Positions 8,175 to 16,418 of a stretch of DNA of 64,000 nt are shown in pieces. The position numbers were made by a program, and so were the translations under genes. Below the pieces are notes generated by a model. That model was not told the origin of the DNA. It saw nothing but the letters and a program-made list of their open reading frames with translations, and did no database searches. The DNA is from Pseudomonadota bacterium. Its GTDB lineage: Bacteria > Pseudomonadota > Gammaproteobacteria > Burkholderiales > Burkholderiaceae_B. The DNA lies in contig JAEWHK010000037.1 of the NCBI GenBank assembly GCA_023387815.1, forward strand, positions 1-64,000. Direction: 5' to 3'. The first letter of the stretch is position 1, and each line of letters begins with the position of its first letter.

Positions 8175-9140
8175 TCAGGCTGTTTTCTGGAAAATGGTTT
8201 TCGGCGCTTTTCCGAAGTAGCGGGTGAAGGCTACGGAAAAATTGTTCGGGTATTTGTATCCCACCTGCCATGCGGTTTGCGCAACCTGCTGCCCTGATTC
8301 CAGCAGGGTATACGCCTTGCGCATGCGCTGTTCCAGTACCACGCCTGAAGGCGTATTGTCGTAAAGGTAACGGAACCCTTCCTTCAGTTTGTGCTCATTG
8401 ATGCCGACCTGTGCTGCCAGATACTGGTTGGTCAATGGCAGATGCAGCTGGTGCGCAATAATATCCCGCGCACGTTCCAGTCGCTCGACATCATCCGAAG
8501 AAAAGCCGGCGGCTAATTCTGTTTCTACCGGAGCCAGTTCCTTGAACTGTTCTGACAACAGGCTCAGGGCGTGGATGTGCAGTTCAAGCTGATGCGGATT
8601 TGCCTGGTCCCGCGTTGCTGCCTGCATATACCGGTTGATGGCGGCGGCATGTGCCATAGTGGCTCTGCTGGAACTGAAAAAGCCCACACGTTCAAACGGC
8701 GCACTGCCCAGAATTTTGTCGGCACGGGCTTCGCCGACATATTTGCGCAGCGTAGGCGCACTGATGACCACCCTGAGCTGGGCCACTGGCTGTTTTTCCT
8801 CGTAGCTGCGTTCGCCGCGCAAGGCCTGGAACGCGGTAATGGTGGTGTGTCCCGACTTGAACAGAACCTCATTGGTATTTTCGCCGCGGTAGGTGGACTG
8901 GCCTTGCAGACCAACCGTGACCACAAGAACACGCCCTTTATGCGGACCTGAGGATTCTTCCACCAATGGCCGGTCCGGGTGGTAATGCAGCCTTCCAATC
9001 AGAATGCCTGATTCAAGCATGATCGATTCCGAATAGCAATTGCCGAGTTCTTCCGGCAATTGCGTCCTGACATGACCGTCGTCCAGTGGGCGCAGGGTAC
9101 GCAACTCGTCGGCTGTCAAACGGCACGGACATTTACGCAT
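8175..9140 (-). CDS. AraC-family regulator of the metallophore locus
   Basis: A 321-residue transcription factor. The C-terminal ~100 residues hold two helix-turn-helix units: the first around LAAQVGINEHKLKEGFRYLY, the second around AQTAWQVGYKYPNNFSVAFT, ending FGKAPKTIF. The N-terminal part is a probable ligand-sensing domain. The architecture resembles siderophore-responsive regulators such as PchR and AlcR, and PdtC of the pdt locus. A very good ribosome site (GGAGGTGAG) precedes the ATG. It is divergent from the biosynthetic operon and shares with it a 154-bp promoter region containing a Fur-box-like sequence, so it is probably iron-repressed and activates the locus in response to the metallophore. 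Confidence 0.88.
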   Translation of the reverse strand: MRKCPCRLTADELRTLRPLDDGHVRTQLPEELGNCYSESIMLESGILIGRLHYHPDRPLVEESSGPHKGRVLVVTVGLQGQSTYRGENTNEVLFKSGHTTITAFQALRGERSYEEKQPVAQLRVVISAPTLRKYVGEARADKILGSAPFERVGFFSSSRATMAHAAAINRYMQAATRDQANPHQLELHIHALSLLSEQFKELAPVETELAAGFSSDDVERLERARDIIAHQLHLPLTNQYLAAQVGINEHKLKEGFRYLYDNTPSGVVLEQRMRKAYTLLESGQQVAQTAWQVGYKYPNNFSVAFTRYFGKAPKTIFQKTA

Positions 9141-9193
9141 CTCACCTCCGTAGGAACTTTTCCATATGAATTGCTCCCGATTTCATAGAAAAC

Positions 9194-9212
9194 AATGAAA
9201 ATGATTCTCATT
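9194..9212. promoter_or_regulatory. Fur-box-like site between the AraC gene and the PigD-like gene
   Basis: AATGAAAATGATTCTCATT fits the imperfect inverted repeat of Fur boxes (core GAAAATGATTCTCATT). It lies about 54 bp upstream of the regulator start and about 83 bp upstream of the biosynthetic operon, so it could repress both under iron-replete conditions. Confidence 0.75.
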
Positions 9213-9294
9213 CCGGATGATACCATTTTTCCTCATGATCGACGACACCAATCGATATTTTCAAGTGTGATAAGGATCAAGGGAGAGAGATGTC

Positions 9295-11754
9295 ATGGAA
9301 GAAAAGCCATCCCGCCAGATAGGGGTGTGCCTGATCAGTCAGGACCGACAATTGCAGAGGGAGCTCGAGCAGGTCGTCAGTCAAGTCAATGGCTGGCTGA
9401 GCCGGCAGGGTAGCGCTGACGAGTTGTCGCTGCAAAAACCGGTTCAGCAGATACTGATTCAGGCCCGACAGTACCTGGGCGCGCAGGGATCACGCCAGAC
9501 CCATCAACTGGAGCTGCAGTGTTTCCCCTCGATGCAGTCGGCCCGGGACAACCTGAAGCAGAGCACGCTGACCACGGAATGCTTTTTCGCGGATTCCCGT
9601 GCAACCAACTGGGATCGCAGCAAGGATCCTTTTTGTGAGCTGTTCTCAATGCAGTCGCAGGCACGCGTGTCGCCATCGTCTGCTGTTCTTTTCTGCGATC
9701 AGGCGAATCTGGCCGAATGGATGCTCACGCTGGGCGGAAATCGGCTGATACGCATTCCCCATGCCAGCCAGAGTCAGCGCCAGGCCGATCTTTTGCGTCT
9801 GTTGCTGGATCATCTGGAGCATGCACATTTCAATCGTCTGCTGGTTCGCACCACCTATCCGCAACCCGGTCCCGTCACGCTGGCTCAGGCCGTGCATCAG
9901 ATGATGTGCGAGCGCTGGAATCACAACTGGGATTTTCATTTTTTCACCGGGTCTATGGTTGCCGGGTTTATCGATTCCATGCAGGCGCTTGCAGGAGATT
10001 CGGATATTGGTGTTTACAGTGGATGCAATGAGCACTCGCTGGCCGTGAGCGCGATAGCCGGCTGGCAAATGTACGGCCGTGCTTATGTGATCACTGTGAC
10101 TTCAGGCATGCTCGATGAGGCGCGGGGAACGCTGGACAATCTGCGTCGTGCGGGAGCGCCGGGTATCGTGATCTGTGCGGAATCGCCGGAAACCGTGTGG
10201 TACGCATTCCAGGGAACGTTGAATGCGGACAGTAACGGTCATGAGGTAGTCGCTGCAAGAGGACTATGGCACCAATTCCTGCGGGACTCGAGCCAGCTGC
10301 AGGCCTGCGTGTCGGAGGCGTTTCACGCACTGGATTGTCAGCCGGCACCGACATTCATCTTCGCCTCGCAGGCCGCACTTGAGTCCAGAACGCCGCTCGC
10401 GGAACCGTTACCGCAATCCGTTTGCGTGCCGGTTCCGGATAATCTGATGAACGAAGCGCGGCGGCGTGAGCACCTTAAGCAGGCCGTTGCCGTTCTCAAC
10501 AGCCATCCGGCGCCCATACTCTGGCAATGCGGAAGGCTGACGCGTTCCCAATGCCAGCGAGTACTCTCAATCGCCCGGCGGGCCGGCATTGCCCTGGCCG
10601 ATAGCATTATCGCACCAGGCTCCATTCCGGCCTGGTGCGAGGGCACGCGCGTGGAGAACTATCTTGGCCCCTTGTCCATGTACGGTTTTACCCGTCGCGT
10701 CTACGAGTTTCTTGAACAGGATCATGAACTGCAGTTTCAGTCGGCTGATGTCGAGGCTGTATCCAATAGCGACGTTTTGCAACGCCGTCGTGGTGCTGAC
10801 GGACAGACGGATCAGCCGCTGACGCCCTGGCTGTTTTTTCTCAAGGGCAAGGCTGACCAGTCGGCGACCCCCTATTCAGAAGGGCGCCTGCGCCGCAGCT
10901 TTCGTATCGCGCAAGTCAACCGCAATCCCGCGCATATGGCACCGTTCTGCAATCTGCCGCTGGAAATGAATCTGGATGATTTCCTGGATTATGTCGAACC
11001 CCGGATCGCGACGGATCCTCAAATCCTTGCCTGCCGGCGTGCACATCTGCAGCAGTTGCAATCCGCGCCCGAGGTCATGCCCAGTGACTGCATTGAGACG
11101 CTGCCCATGACGCCCAACTACTTTTTTCTTCAGCTGGGACAGCTCATTACGAGCCTAATCAGGGATCAGGACTATCGGTACACCGGCGTTTACGACGTTG
11201 GTCGCTGCAGCCTTTCGGCGATTCGAAACATTCCCCGAACGGATCCGGGATTCTCCGGCTGGTACGGACGTGCCCTGATGGGTGACGGACTGATGGCATT
11301 GCCCTATCTGGCTGTTCGCAACCCCCACAACCTGCTTGCCTTTATCGGTGATGGCGCGCGCGCCCTGGTGCCTGATATTGAACAGCGCCTGGCCATGTGT
11401 GCAGCGTCGTCTCCTCATGCCGCGGCGCGCAATATCAGTATTTTTTATTTGAACAATGGAGTCCTTTCTATGATACAGACCTACCTGGATAAACGCTATG
11501 CGTGTAACGGCAATCGCCAGGTAAACGTGCCCCTGCCTGCAGGCAGGGACGGCATGCGGGAGCTGACCGGCGGTGTACACCTGAACTGCGAGACCATTCA
11601 GTCCTTCTGCCCGGAATCCATGGCAAAAGCACTCACGATACCCGGCCGGATCAACTTTTTCGACGTCGTTCTGGGTCATAACTCTGAAGGCGACGGCCTG
11701 AGTCTGGTGTCTGAAGAGACCTGGAGTCGCCGGCCACTGGAGAAAAACGCATGA
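9295..11754 (+). CDS. PigD-like thiamine-diphosphate-dependent carboligase
   Basis: An 819-residue ThDP enzyme. The pyrimidine-binding domain carries the likely cofactor-activating Glu at residue 246 (SGCNEHSLAVSAIAGW). The pyrophosphate domain has the GDG (685-687) ... NN (720-721) motif. Size, unusual N-terminal region and tight coupling to a PigE-like gene point to the PigD type, which transfers an acetyl unit from pyruvate onto an alpha,beta-unsaturated acyl acceptor (Stetter reaction) in prodigiosin biosynthesis. An acetolactate-synthase-like enzyme of other specificity is the alternative. The start at 9295 follows GGGAGAG. The stop overlaps the next start (ATGA, 11751-11754), so the two are translationally coupled. 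It is the first gene of the Fur/AraC-controlled operon. Confidence 0.75.
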   Translation: MEEKPSRQIGVCLISQDRQLQRELEQVVSQVNGWLSRQGSADELSLQKPVQQILIQARQYLGAQGSRQTHQLELQCFPSMQSARDNLKQSTLTTECFFADSRATNWDRSKDPFCELFSMQSQARVSPSSAVLFCDQANLAEWMLTLGGNRLIRIPHASQSQRQADLLRLLLDHLEHAHFNRLLVRTTYPQPGPVTLAQAVHQMMCERWNHNWDFHFFTGSMVAGFIDSMQALAGDSDIGVYSGCNEHSLAVSAIAGWQMYGRAYVITVTSGMLDEARGTLDNLRRAGAPGIVICAESPETVWYAFQGTLNADSNGHEVVAARGLWHQFLRDSSQLQACVSEAFHALDCQPAPTFIFASQAALESRTPLAEPLPQSVCVPVPDNLMNEARRREHLKQAVAVLNSHPAPILWQCGRLTRSQCQRVLSIARRAGIALADSIIAPGSIPAWCEGTRVENYLGPLSMYGFTRRVYEFLEQDHELQFQSADVEAVSNSDVLQRRRGADGQTDQPLTPWLFFLKGKADQSATPYSEGRLRRSFRIAQVNRNPAHMAPFCNLPLEMNLDDFLDYVEPRIATDPQILACRRAHLQQLQSAPEVMPSDCIETLPMTPNYFFLQLGQLITSLIRDQDYRYTGVYDVGRCSLSAIRNIPRTDPGFSGWYGRALMGDGLMALPYLAVRNPHNLLAFIGDGARALVPDIEQRLAMCAASSPHAAARNISIFYLNNGVLSMIQTYLDKRYACNGNRQVNVPLPAGRDGMRELTGGVHLNCETIQSFCPESMAKALTIPGRINFFDVVLGHNSEGDGLSLVSEETWSRRPLEKNA

Positions 11755-14255
11755 AGTTTGGTTTCATTGCCCATCCCACTTCAGTGCCGTTGTTGCATCA
11801 GGTCAAGGTGATCGATCTGGCGGGCAGAATGCTCAGGGAACAGGAAGAAGGTTATGCATCGACGCACTGGACCCGACATAATCTGGTGCCGTTCGCGGAA
11901 TTCACGCGCATTACCAGTGCCTGCGGCGCAGAATGCGAAGGCATGATTCAGTTTATGCCGCTGACTGCGGAACAGATGATTGCCCAGCCGCGAAAAATCG
12001 CGGAGCGGGTGCTGGAAGGGGTCAACGCGCTGCATCAGGATGGCGCCGCGCTTGTTGGTCTGGGAGGCTTTACTGGCATTGTCGGAAACCGGGGGTTGCA
12101 GATCCTGGAGCGCGCGGCGGTGCCGGTTACTACCGGCAATTCGCTGACAGCATACGCGGCCTATCAGAATCTGCTCGAATGCATGGCACGACTGAATGTG
12201 AGCCCCGAACAGGCACAGGTCGTGGTTGCCGGCTACCCGGGTTCCATTGCCCAGGCGGTTGCCCGTCTGCTGCTCGACAAGGGTTGTACCTTGCATCTGG
12301 TTCATCGTGGCACGGCGAATAATCTGCCTGACGATCTTCCATTGCAACGTGCAGACCAGGTGCACTACCACGCCGGGATCGATGAATGCTATGACATGGC
12401 GCGTCTGTTCGTCACGGCAACGTCCAGCGGCGGCGTCATTGACCCCGGTCGATTGCTTCCGGGCTCGGTCGTGATAGATACCGCTCTGCCGCGCGATGTT
12501 CTGCCGGGCGCCGACAGGCGTGACGATATTCTGGTCATTGAAGGGGGACTGGTATCTGCCACGTCTGATGTCAGTTTCGGCGCCATGGCGTTTGGCCTTG
12601 ATCCCAAACGGAATCTGAACGGATGCATGGCAGAAACAATCATCCTTGCTCTGGAAGGCAGGGCCGAACCGTTTTCCATTGGCAGGGAGCTGCCGGTTGA
12701 CCGGGTGCTTGAAATCGGTGCGCTGGCCGCACACCACGGCTTTTTACCGACACCCATGGTATCCAATTCAGAAGCCGTCAGTGATTCGCGATTTGATGGT
12801 CTGCGGCAATATCATCTTGCAGCACAGGCCGTTGAGACGAACGATTCGCTGACGCCAGTGGATCTTCGCAAAAAGGTGCTTGAAGATTTTGGCAGGCATA
12901 TCAATCCGATGTTGCGCGAGTTCTATCAGTTCAATCATGTAGAGCGTGTTTTCGTCAAGGGTGAAGGGTGCTGGCTGACGGATCTGGACGGAAAGCGCTA
13001 TCTGGATTTTGTCGCCGGTTACGGGTGTATGAATACGGGCCATAACCATCCCAGGATATCCGAGGCGCTCACTACCTACCTGCAACAGCAGTATCCCACT
13101 TTTGTCCAGTACATTTCTGCGCCATTGCAGGCAAGCCAGCTGGCGCGCCGCCTTGCTGAACTGGCACCCGGTGACATGCAGCATGTGTTCTTCAGCAACT
13201 CGGGAACAGAGGCGATGGAGGCAGCCATGAAACTGGCATTGGCAGCCAGTGATCGCAAGGTCATCCTCTATTGCGGCAATGGCTATCACGGTAAAACGCT
13301 GGGAGCCCTGTCAATCACAGGCCGCAGCAAGCATCGCAAGCCGTTCGAACCGCTGCTGCCGCGTTGCGAGCAACTGCCTTTCGGTGATATCCCGGCGCTG
13401 CAGGCCCGTCTGGCACAGGGCGACGTGGCGGCTTTCATCATGGAACCGATACAGGGTGAGGGCGGTGTGATCGTGCCACCAGACGGTTATCTGGCTCAGG
13501 TCCGGGAACTGTGCACGCAATACGAGTGCCTATGGGTGCTGGATGAAATCCAGACCGGTCTGGGGCGCACCGGCAAGCGTTTTGCCTGCGACTGGGAAGG
13601 TGTGGCGCCCGATATCATGGCGCTGTCCAAATCGCTGTCCGGCGGCGCGGTGCCCATCGGCGCCACGCTATCGACAAGGGAGGTCTGGCGCAGGGCCTAC
13701 GGCACCATGGATACCTTTGCATTGCATACCTCCACCTTTGGCGGCGGAAATTTTGCCGCGGCCTGCGCCATGGCTGCGCTGGATGTACTGGAAGAGGAAA
13801 AACTGGCAGACAATGCCGCCCAGGTGGGCCCCTATCTGCAGCGTCGCCTGCAGCAGCTGGCCGACCAGTACGGTTTCATTCGTGAGGTGCGCGGACGCGG
13901 CATGATGATTGCCATTGAATTCTGCTGCGACATGGCCGGCGGTACTGAGGCCCTGGTGCGGGAGATGGCAAGCCGCATGCCTGCCCAGCCATTCATGACC
14001 TACCGCATGATGTCCGATGCGCTGCATTATCACCTGCAAAAGGCGATGAAAGAACTCGAAAGCAGTCTGGAAGACCTGTTTGTCTTGCGGTTCATGACCC
14101 GCCTGTCGCAGGAGCATGGCGTTCTGACTTTCGTGACGGCAAACAACAACCGCGTCATGCGCATACAGCCCCCACTGACATTGACCATCGAAGAGGCAGA
14201 TTTCTTTGCAGATGCCTTCACCAGCGTATGCGCAGACATGGCCACATTTGAGTAA
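11751..14255 (+). CDS. PigE-like thioester reductase-aminotransferase fusion
   Basis: An 834-residue two-domain enzyme. Residues 1 to ~360 resemble acyl-ACP/CoA reductases of the cyanobacterial AAR type: LGGFTGIVGNRG, TGNSLTAY, the nucleotide loop VVVAGYPGSIAQAVARLL and a Cys at 292 (NGCMAETIILALE) at the place of the acyl-enzyme Cys of AAR. Residues ~400-834 are a class III PLP aminotransferase with MEPIQGEGGV, LDEIQTGLGRTGK and the Schiff-base Lys 627 (ALSKSLSGG). Order, size and the start MKFGFIAHPTS match PigE of the prodigiosin MAP branch as I recall it. It could reduce an acyl thioester to an aldehyde and aminate the chain after the PigD-type step. Alignment was not possible here. Confidence 0.82.
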   Translation: MKFGFIAHPTSVPLLHQVKVIDLAGRMLREQEEGYASTHWTRHNLVPFAEFTRITSACGAECEGMIQFMPLTAEQMIAQPRKIAERVLEGVNALHQDGAALVGLGGFTGIVGNRGLQILERAAVPVTTGNSLTAYAAYQNLLECMARLNVSPEQAQVVVAGYPGSIAQAVARLLLDKGCTLHLVHRGTANNLPDDLPLQRADQVHYHAGIDECYDMARLFVTATSSGGVIDPGRLLPGSVVIDTALPRDVLPGADRRDDILVIEGGLVSATSDVSFGAMAFGLDPKRNLNGCMAETIILALEGRAEPFSIGRELPVDRVLEIGALAAHHGFLPTPMVSNSEAVSDSRFDGLRQYHLAAQAVETNDSLTPVDLRKKVLEDFGRHINPMLREFYQFNHVERVFVKGEGCWLTDLDGKRYLDFVAGYGCMNTGHNHPRISEALTTYLQQQYPTFVQYISAPLQASQLARRLAELAPGDMQHVFFSNSGTEAMEAAMKLALAASDRKVILYCGNGYHGKTLGALSITGRSKHRKPFEPLLPRCEQLPFGDIPALQARLAQGDVAAFIMEPIQGEGGVIVPPDGYLAQVRELCTQYECLWVLDEIQTGLGRTGKRFACDWEGVAPDIMALSKSLSGGAVPIGATLSTREVWRRAYGTMDTFALHTSTFGGGNFAAACAMAALDVLEEEKLADNAAQVGPYLQRRLQQLADQYGFIREVRGRGMMIAIEFCCDMAGGTEALVREMASRMPAQPFMTYRMMSDALHYHLQKAMKELESSLEDLFVLRFMTRLSQEHGVLTFVTANNNRVMRIQPPLTLTIEEADFFADAFTSVCADMATFE

Positions 14256-14347
14256 TTCGGGCCCTATTCAAAACGAATAGATATTTCTCCTATATGCATA
14301 TGAATGGATCCATCTAAGGGGTTGTTTTGCTCACCCATAAAGGTGAG

Positions 14348-14366
14348 AATAAAAATGATTCGTATT
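14348..14366. promoter_or_regulatory. Fur-box-like site upstream of the sulfur-transfer genes
   Basis: AATAAAAATGATTCGTATT has the AT-rich inverted-repeat character and central ATGATT of Fur boxes. It lies 20-40 bp before the ATG at 14387, in the 131-bp gap after the PigE-like gene. It suggests a second iron-regulated promoter. Confidence 0.65.
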
Positions 14367-14386
14367 TAAATCAAAAGGATTGTGAA

Positions 14387-15556
14387 ATGGCAATTTCGGC
14401 TATTGTTGAGCCCGGCGAAGCATTGACCAAAGAGGAGATCGAGCGTTACAGCAGGCATCTTCTGATTCCGGACGTAGGCGTGACGGGTCAGCGTCGGCTC
14501 AAAAATGCCCGTGTGCTGGTCATCGGCGCCGGTGGTTTGGGATCCCCGACACTGCTTTACCTGGCTGCGGCCGGGGTGGGTACCCTGGGTATTATCGATT
14601 TCGATCGGGTTGACGAGTCCAACCTGCAGCGTCAGGTCATCCATTCGGTCGATACACTGGGTGAGCTCAAGGTACAAAGCGCCCGGCAGGCCATTGCCCG
14701 GCTCAATCCGCTGGTCAGGGTTGAAACCTACAGTGATCGACTGGAGCCGGACATGGCTGTCTCGCTGTTTTCCAAATATGACCTGATCCTTGATGGCACG
14801 GATAATTTTGCGACCCGATACCTGGTCAACGATGCATGCATTCTTGCGGACCGGCCTTATGTGTGGGGATCTATTTTCCGCTTCGAGGGGCAGGTGTCCG
14901 TATTCTGGGAGAATGCGCCTGGCGACAGAGGTGTCAATTACCGTGACCTGTATCCGGAGCCTCCTCCACCTGAACTGGCGCCGTCATGCGCCGAGGGTGG
15001 CGTGCTGGGTATTCTGTGCGCGTCCATCGCCTCGATCATGTCAACCGAAGCCGTCAAGCTGATTACGGGTATTGGTGAGCCGCTGCTCGGTCGACTGGTG
15101 GCCTATGACGCACTGTCGATGGAATATAGCGAACTGCCCATACGACGGCTGCCTGGGCGTCAGCCCGTTACTGAGCTGGCCGATTATCAATATTTTTGCG
15201 GACTGACTCAGCCGGCCGAACCGGCAGCCCCGGTTCCCAATATCACGGTCAAAGAACTCAAGGCATTGCAGGATGCCGGCGAGGCGCCGGTCGTGATCGA
15301 CGTGCGCGAGCCGCATGAGTGGGAGATCGTCAGAATTCCCGACACGGTGCTGTTGAGCAAATCTCCAGGCGTGGCACAGGAGATCATAGAGCGCTACGGC
15401 AGGGAGCAGCCCCTGGTGCTTGCCTGCCGCTCGGGAGCCCGCTCTCGCGCCGTACTGGAAGATCTTCAGAAAAATGAACGCGGCAATGTGCGCAACCTGG
15501 AAGGCGGGGTATTGGCCTGGGTACGTGACATAGATCCTTCGCTTGCCGCGTATTGA
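14387..15556 (+). CDS. E1-like sulfur-carrier adenylyltransferase with C-terminal rhodanese (MoeB/MoeZ type)
   Basis: A 389-residue protein. Residues ~20-270 form a ThiF/MoeB domain with the ATP site VLVIGAGGLGSPTLLYLAAAG, DFDRVDESNLQRQ, and the Cys loop CAEGGVLGILC. Residues ~300-389 form a rhodanese domain with active-site loop ACRSGARSR. It would adenylate the C-terminal Gly of the ThiS-like protein and pass sulfur to it as a thiocarboxylate. QbsC of thioquinolobactin and the MoeB-like protein of the PDTC locus have the same layout. The start at 14387 is preferred over an upstream TTG (14327) because AAAGGA lies just before it and the protein then aligns with MoeB. Confidence 0.92.
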   Translation: MAISAIVEPGEALTKEEIERYSRHLLIPDVGVTGQRRLKNARVLVIGAGGLGSPTLLYLAAAGVGTLGIIDFDRVDESNLQRQVIHSVDTLGELKVQSARQAIARLNPLVRVETYSDRLEPDMAVSLFSKYDLILDGTDNFATRYLVNDACILADRPYVWGSIFRFEGQVSVFWENAPGDRGVNYRDLYPEPPPPELAPSCAEGGVLGILCASIASIMSTEAVKLITGIGEPLLGRLVAYDALSMEYSELPIRRLPGRQPVTELADYQYFCGLTQPAEPAAPVPNITVKELKALQDAGEAPVVIDVREPHEWEIVRIPDTVLLSKSPGVAQEIIERYGREQPLVLACRSGARSRAVLEDLQKNERGNVRNLEGGVLAWVRDIDPSLAAY

Positions 15557-15581
15557 CTGCATAACTCGCAATTAACACATC

Positions 15582-16013
15582 ATGGCACTCATTATGAATA
15601 CGGCTGTTCTGGAACAGATCAGACAGCACGCCCGCGAAACGCACCCTGTGGAGTGTTGCGGCATGCTGGTGGCGTCTGCTGGAAGCAGGCATGTCACCCG
15701 ATGCATTCCTATGCGTAATCAGGCCGCTTCGCAGGTGTACTTTTCCTTCGATTCCTCTGAACATTTCCGCGTGCTTTTCGAACTGGAAAAGCGCGACGAG
15801 GAATGCATTGGCATTTACCACTCGCACACGGCAAGCCTGGCCAGGCCCAGTCGTGAAGATATTGAATTTGCCAACGATCCAGGCATGCATTATCTGATTG
15901 TTTCAACATGGGATGAATGCCATGTGCCGGTCAGAAGCTTCCGGATTATTGAAGATCGCGTCTTCGAAGAATCCATACATCTAATCTCGCCATCGCTGCA
16001 AAGCGCAGCCTGA
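15582..16013 (+). CDS. JAMM-family metallopeptidase (Mec+/QbsD type)
   Basis: A 143-residue zinc peptidase. The JAMM signature is complete: an upstream Glu in HPVECCGMLV and the metal ligands in HSHTASLARPSREDIE. Homologues either trim the tail of a ThiS-like sulfur carrier (QbsD) or release a product attached to it (mycobacterial Mec). The adjacent carrier here already ends in Gly-Gly, so the second role seems more likely. An internal ATG at 15594 could also be the start. It sits 25 bp after the E1-like gene. Confidence 0.88.
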   Translation: MALIMNTAVLEQIRQHARETHPVECCGMLVASAGSRHVTRCIPMRNQAASQVYFSFDSSEHFRVLFELEKRDEECIGIYHSHTASLARPSREDIEFANDPGMHYLIVSTWDECHVPVRSFRIIEDRVFEESIHLISPSLQSAA

Positions 16014-16079
16014 GTGCCGCCCGGTGCAGGCCGGCGACACATGGCAATCTTCATTCACCTATTCGACAAAGGAAACACG

Positions 16080-16352
16080 ATGTCCATATCCATAACGATT
16101 CCAACCATTTTGCGCCCGTTGACCAACGGAGAGAAGAAAGTTCAGGCTCAGGGAGAAACGGTGGCCGACATTATTCAATTCCTGGACACGCAGTATCCAG
16201 GTATCGGTGAGCGTCTGGTGAAGGACGGCCAGGTTCATCGCTTCGTGAATATTTATGTCAACGAAAACGATATCCGTTTTTCAGATGGACTTGAAACCAG
16301 AACGCAGACCGGCGACAGCCTGACCGTACTGCCCGCCGTCGCAGGAGGCTGA
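16080..16352 (+). CDS. ThiS/MoaD-like sulfur-carrier protein
   Basis: A 90-residue beta-grasp protein (MSISITIPTILRPLTNGEKK...) ending LTVLPAVAGG. The terminal Gly-Gly is the site of thiocarboxylation by the E1-like enzyme. The start at 16080 follows AAAGGAAA and gives the expected length; a longer frame from 16014 adds a region with no carrier homology. In qbs and pdt systems the equivalent carrier donates sulfur to an adenylated carboxylate. Here there is no residue after the Gly-Gly, unlike QbsE as I recall it. Confidence 0.9.
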   Translation: MSISITIPTILRPLTNGEKKVQAQGETVADIIQFLDTQYPGIGERLVKDGQVHRFVNIYVNENDIRFSDGLETRTQTGDSLTVLPAVAGG

Positions 16353-16418
16353 TCGCGTCATGCAGAAGAGGACTGGCGGGTCAAATCAATTCATCACCTG
16401 GAGAATGCATTAACCATC

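Noticed and set aside
9295..14255. A complete prodigiosin cluster
   Set aside because: Only PigD- and PigE-like genes are present; no PigC condensing enzyme, PigB oxidase, or proline-loading and peptidyl-carrier genes were seen.
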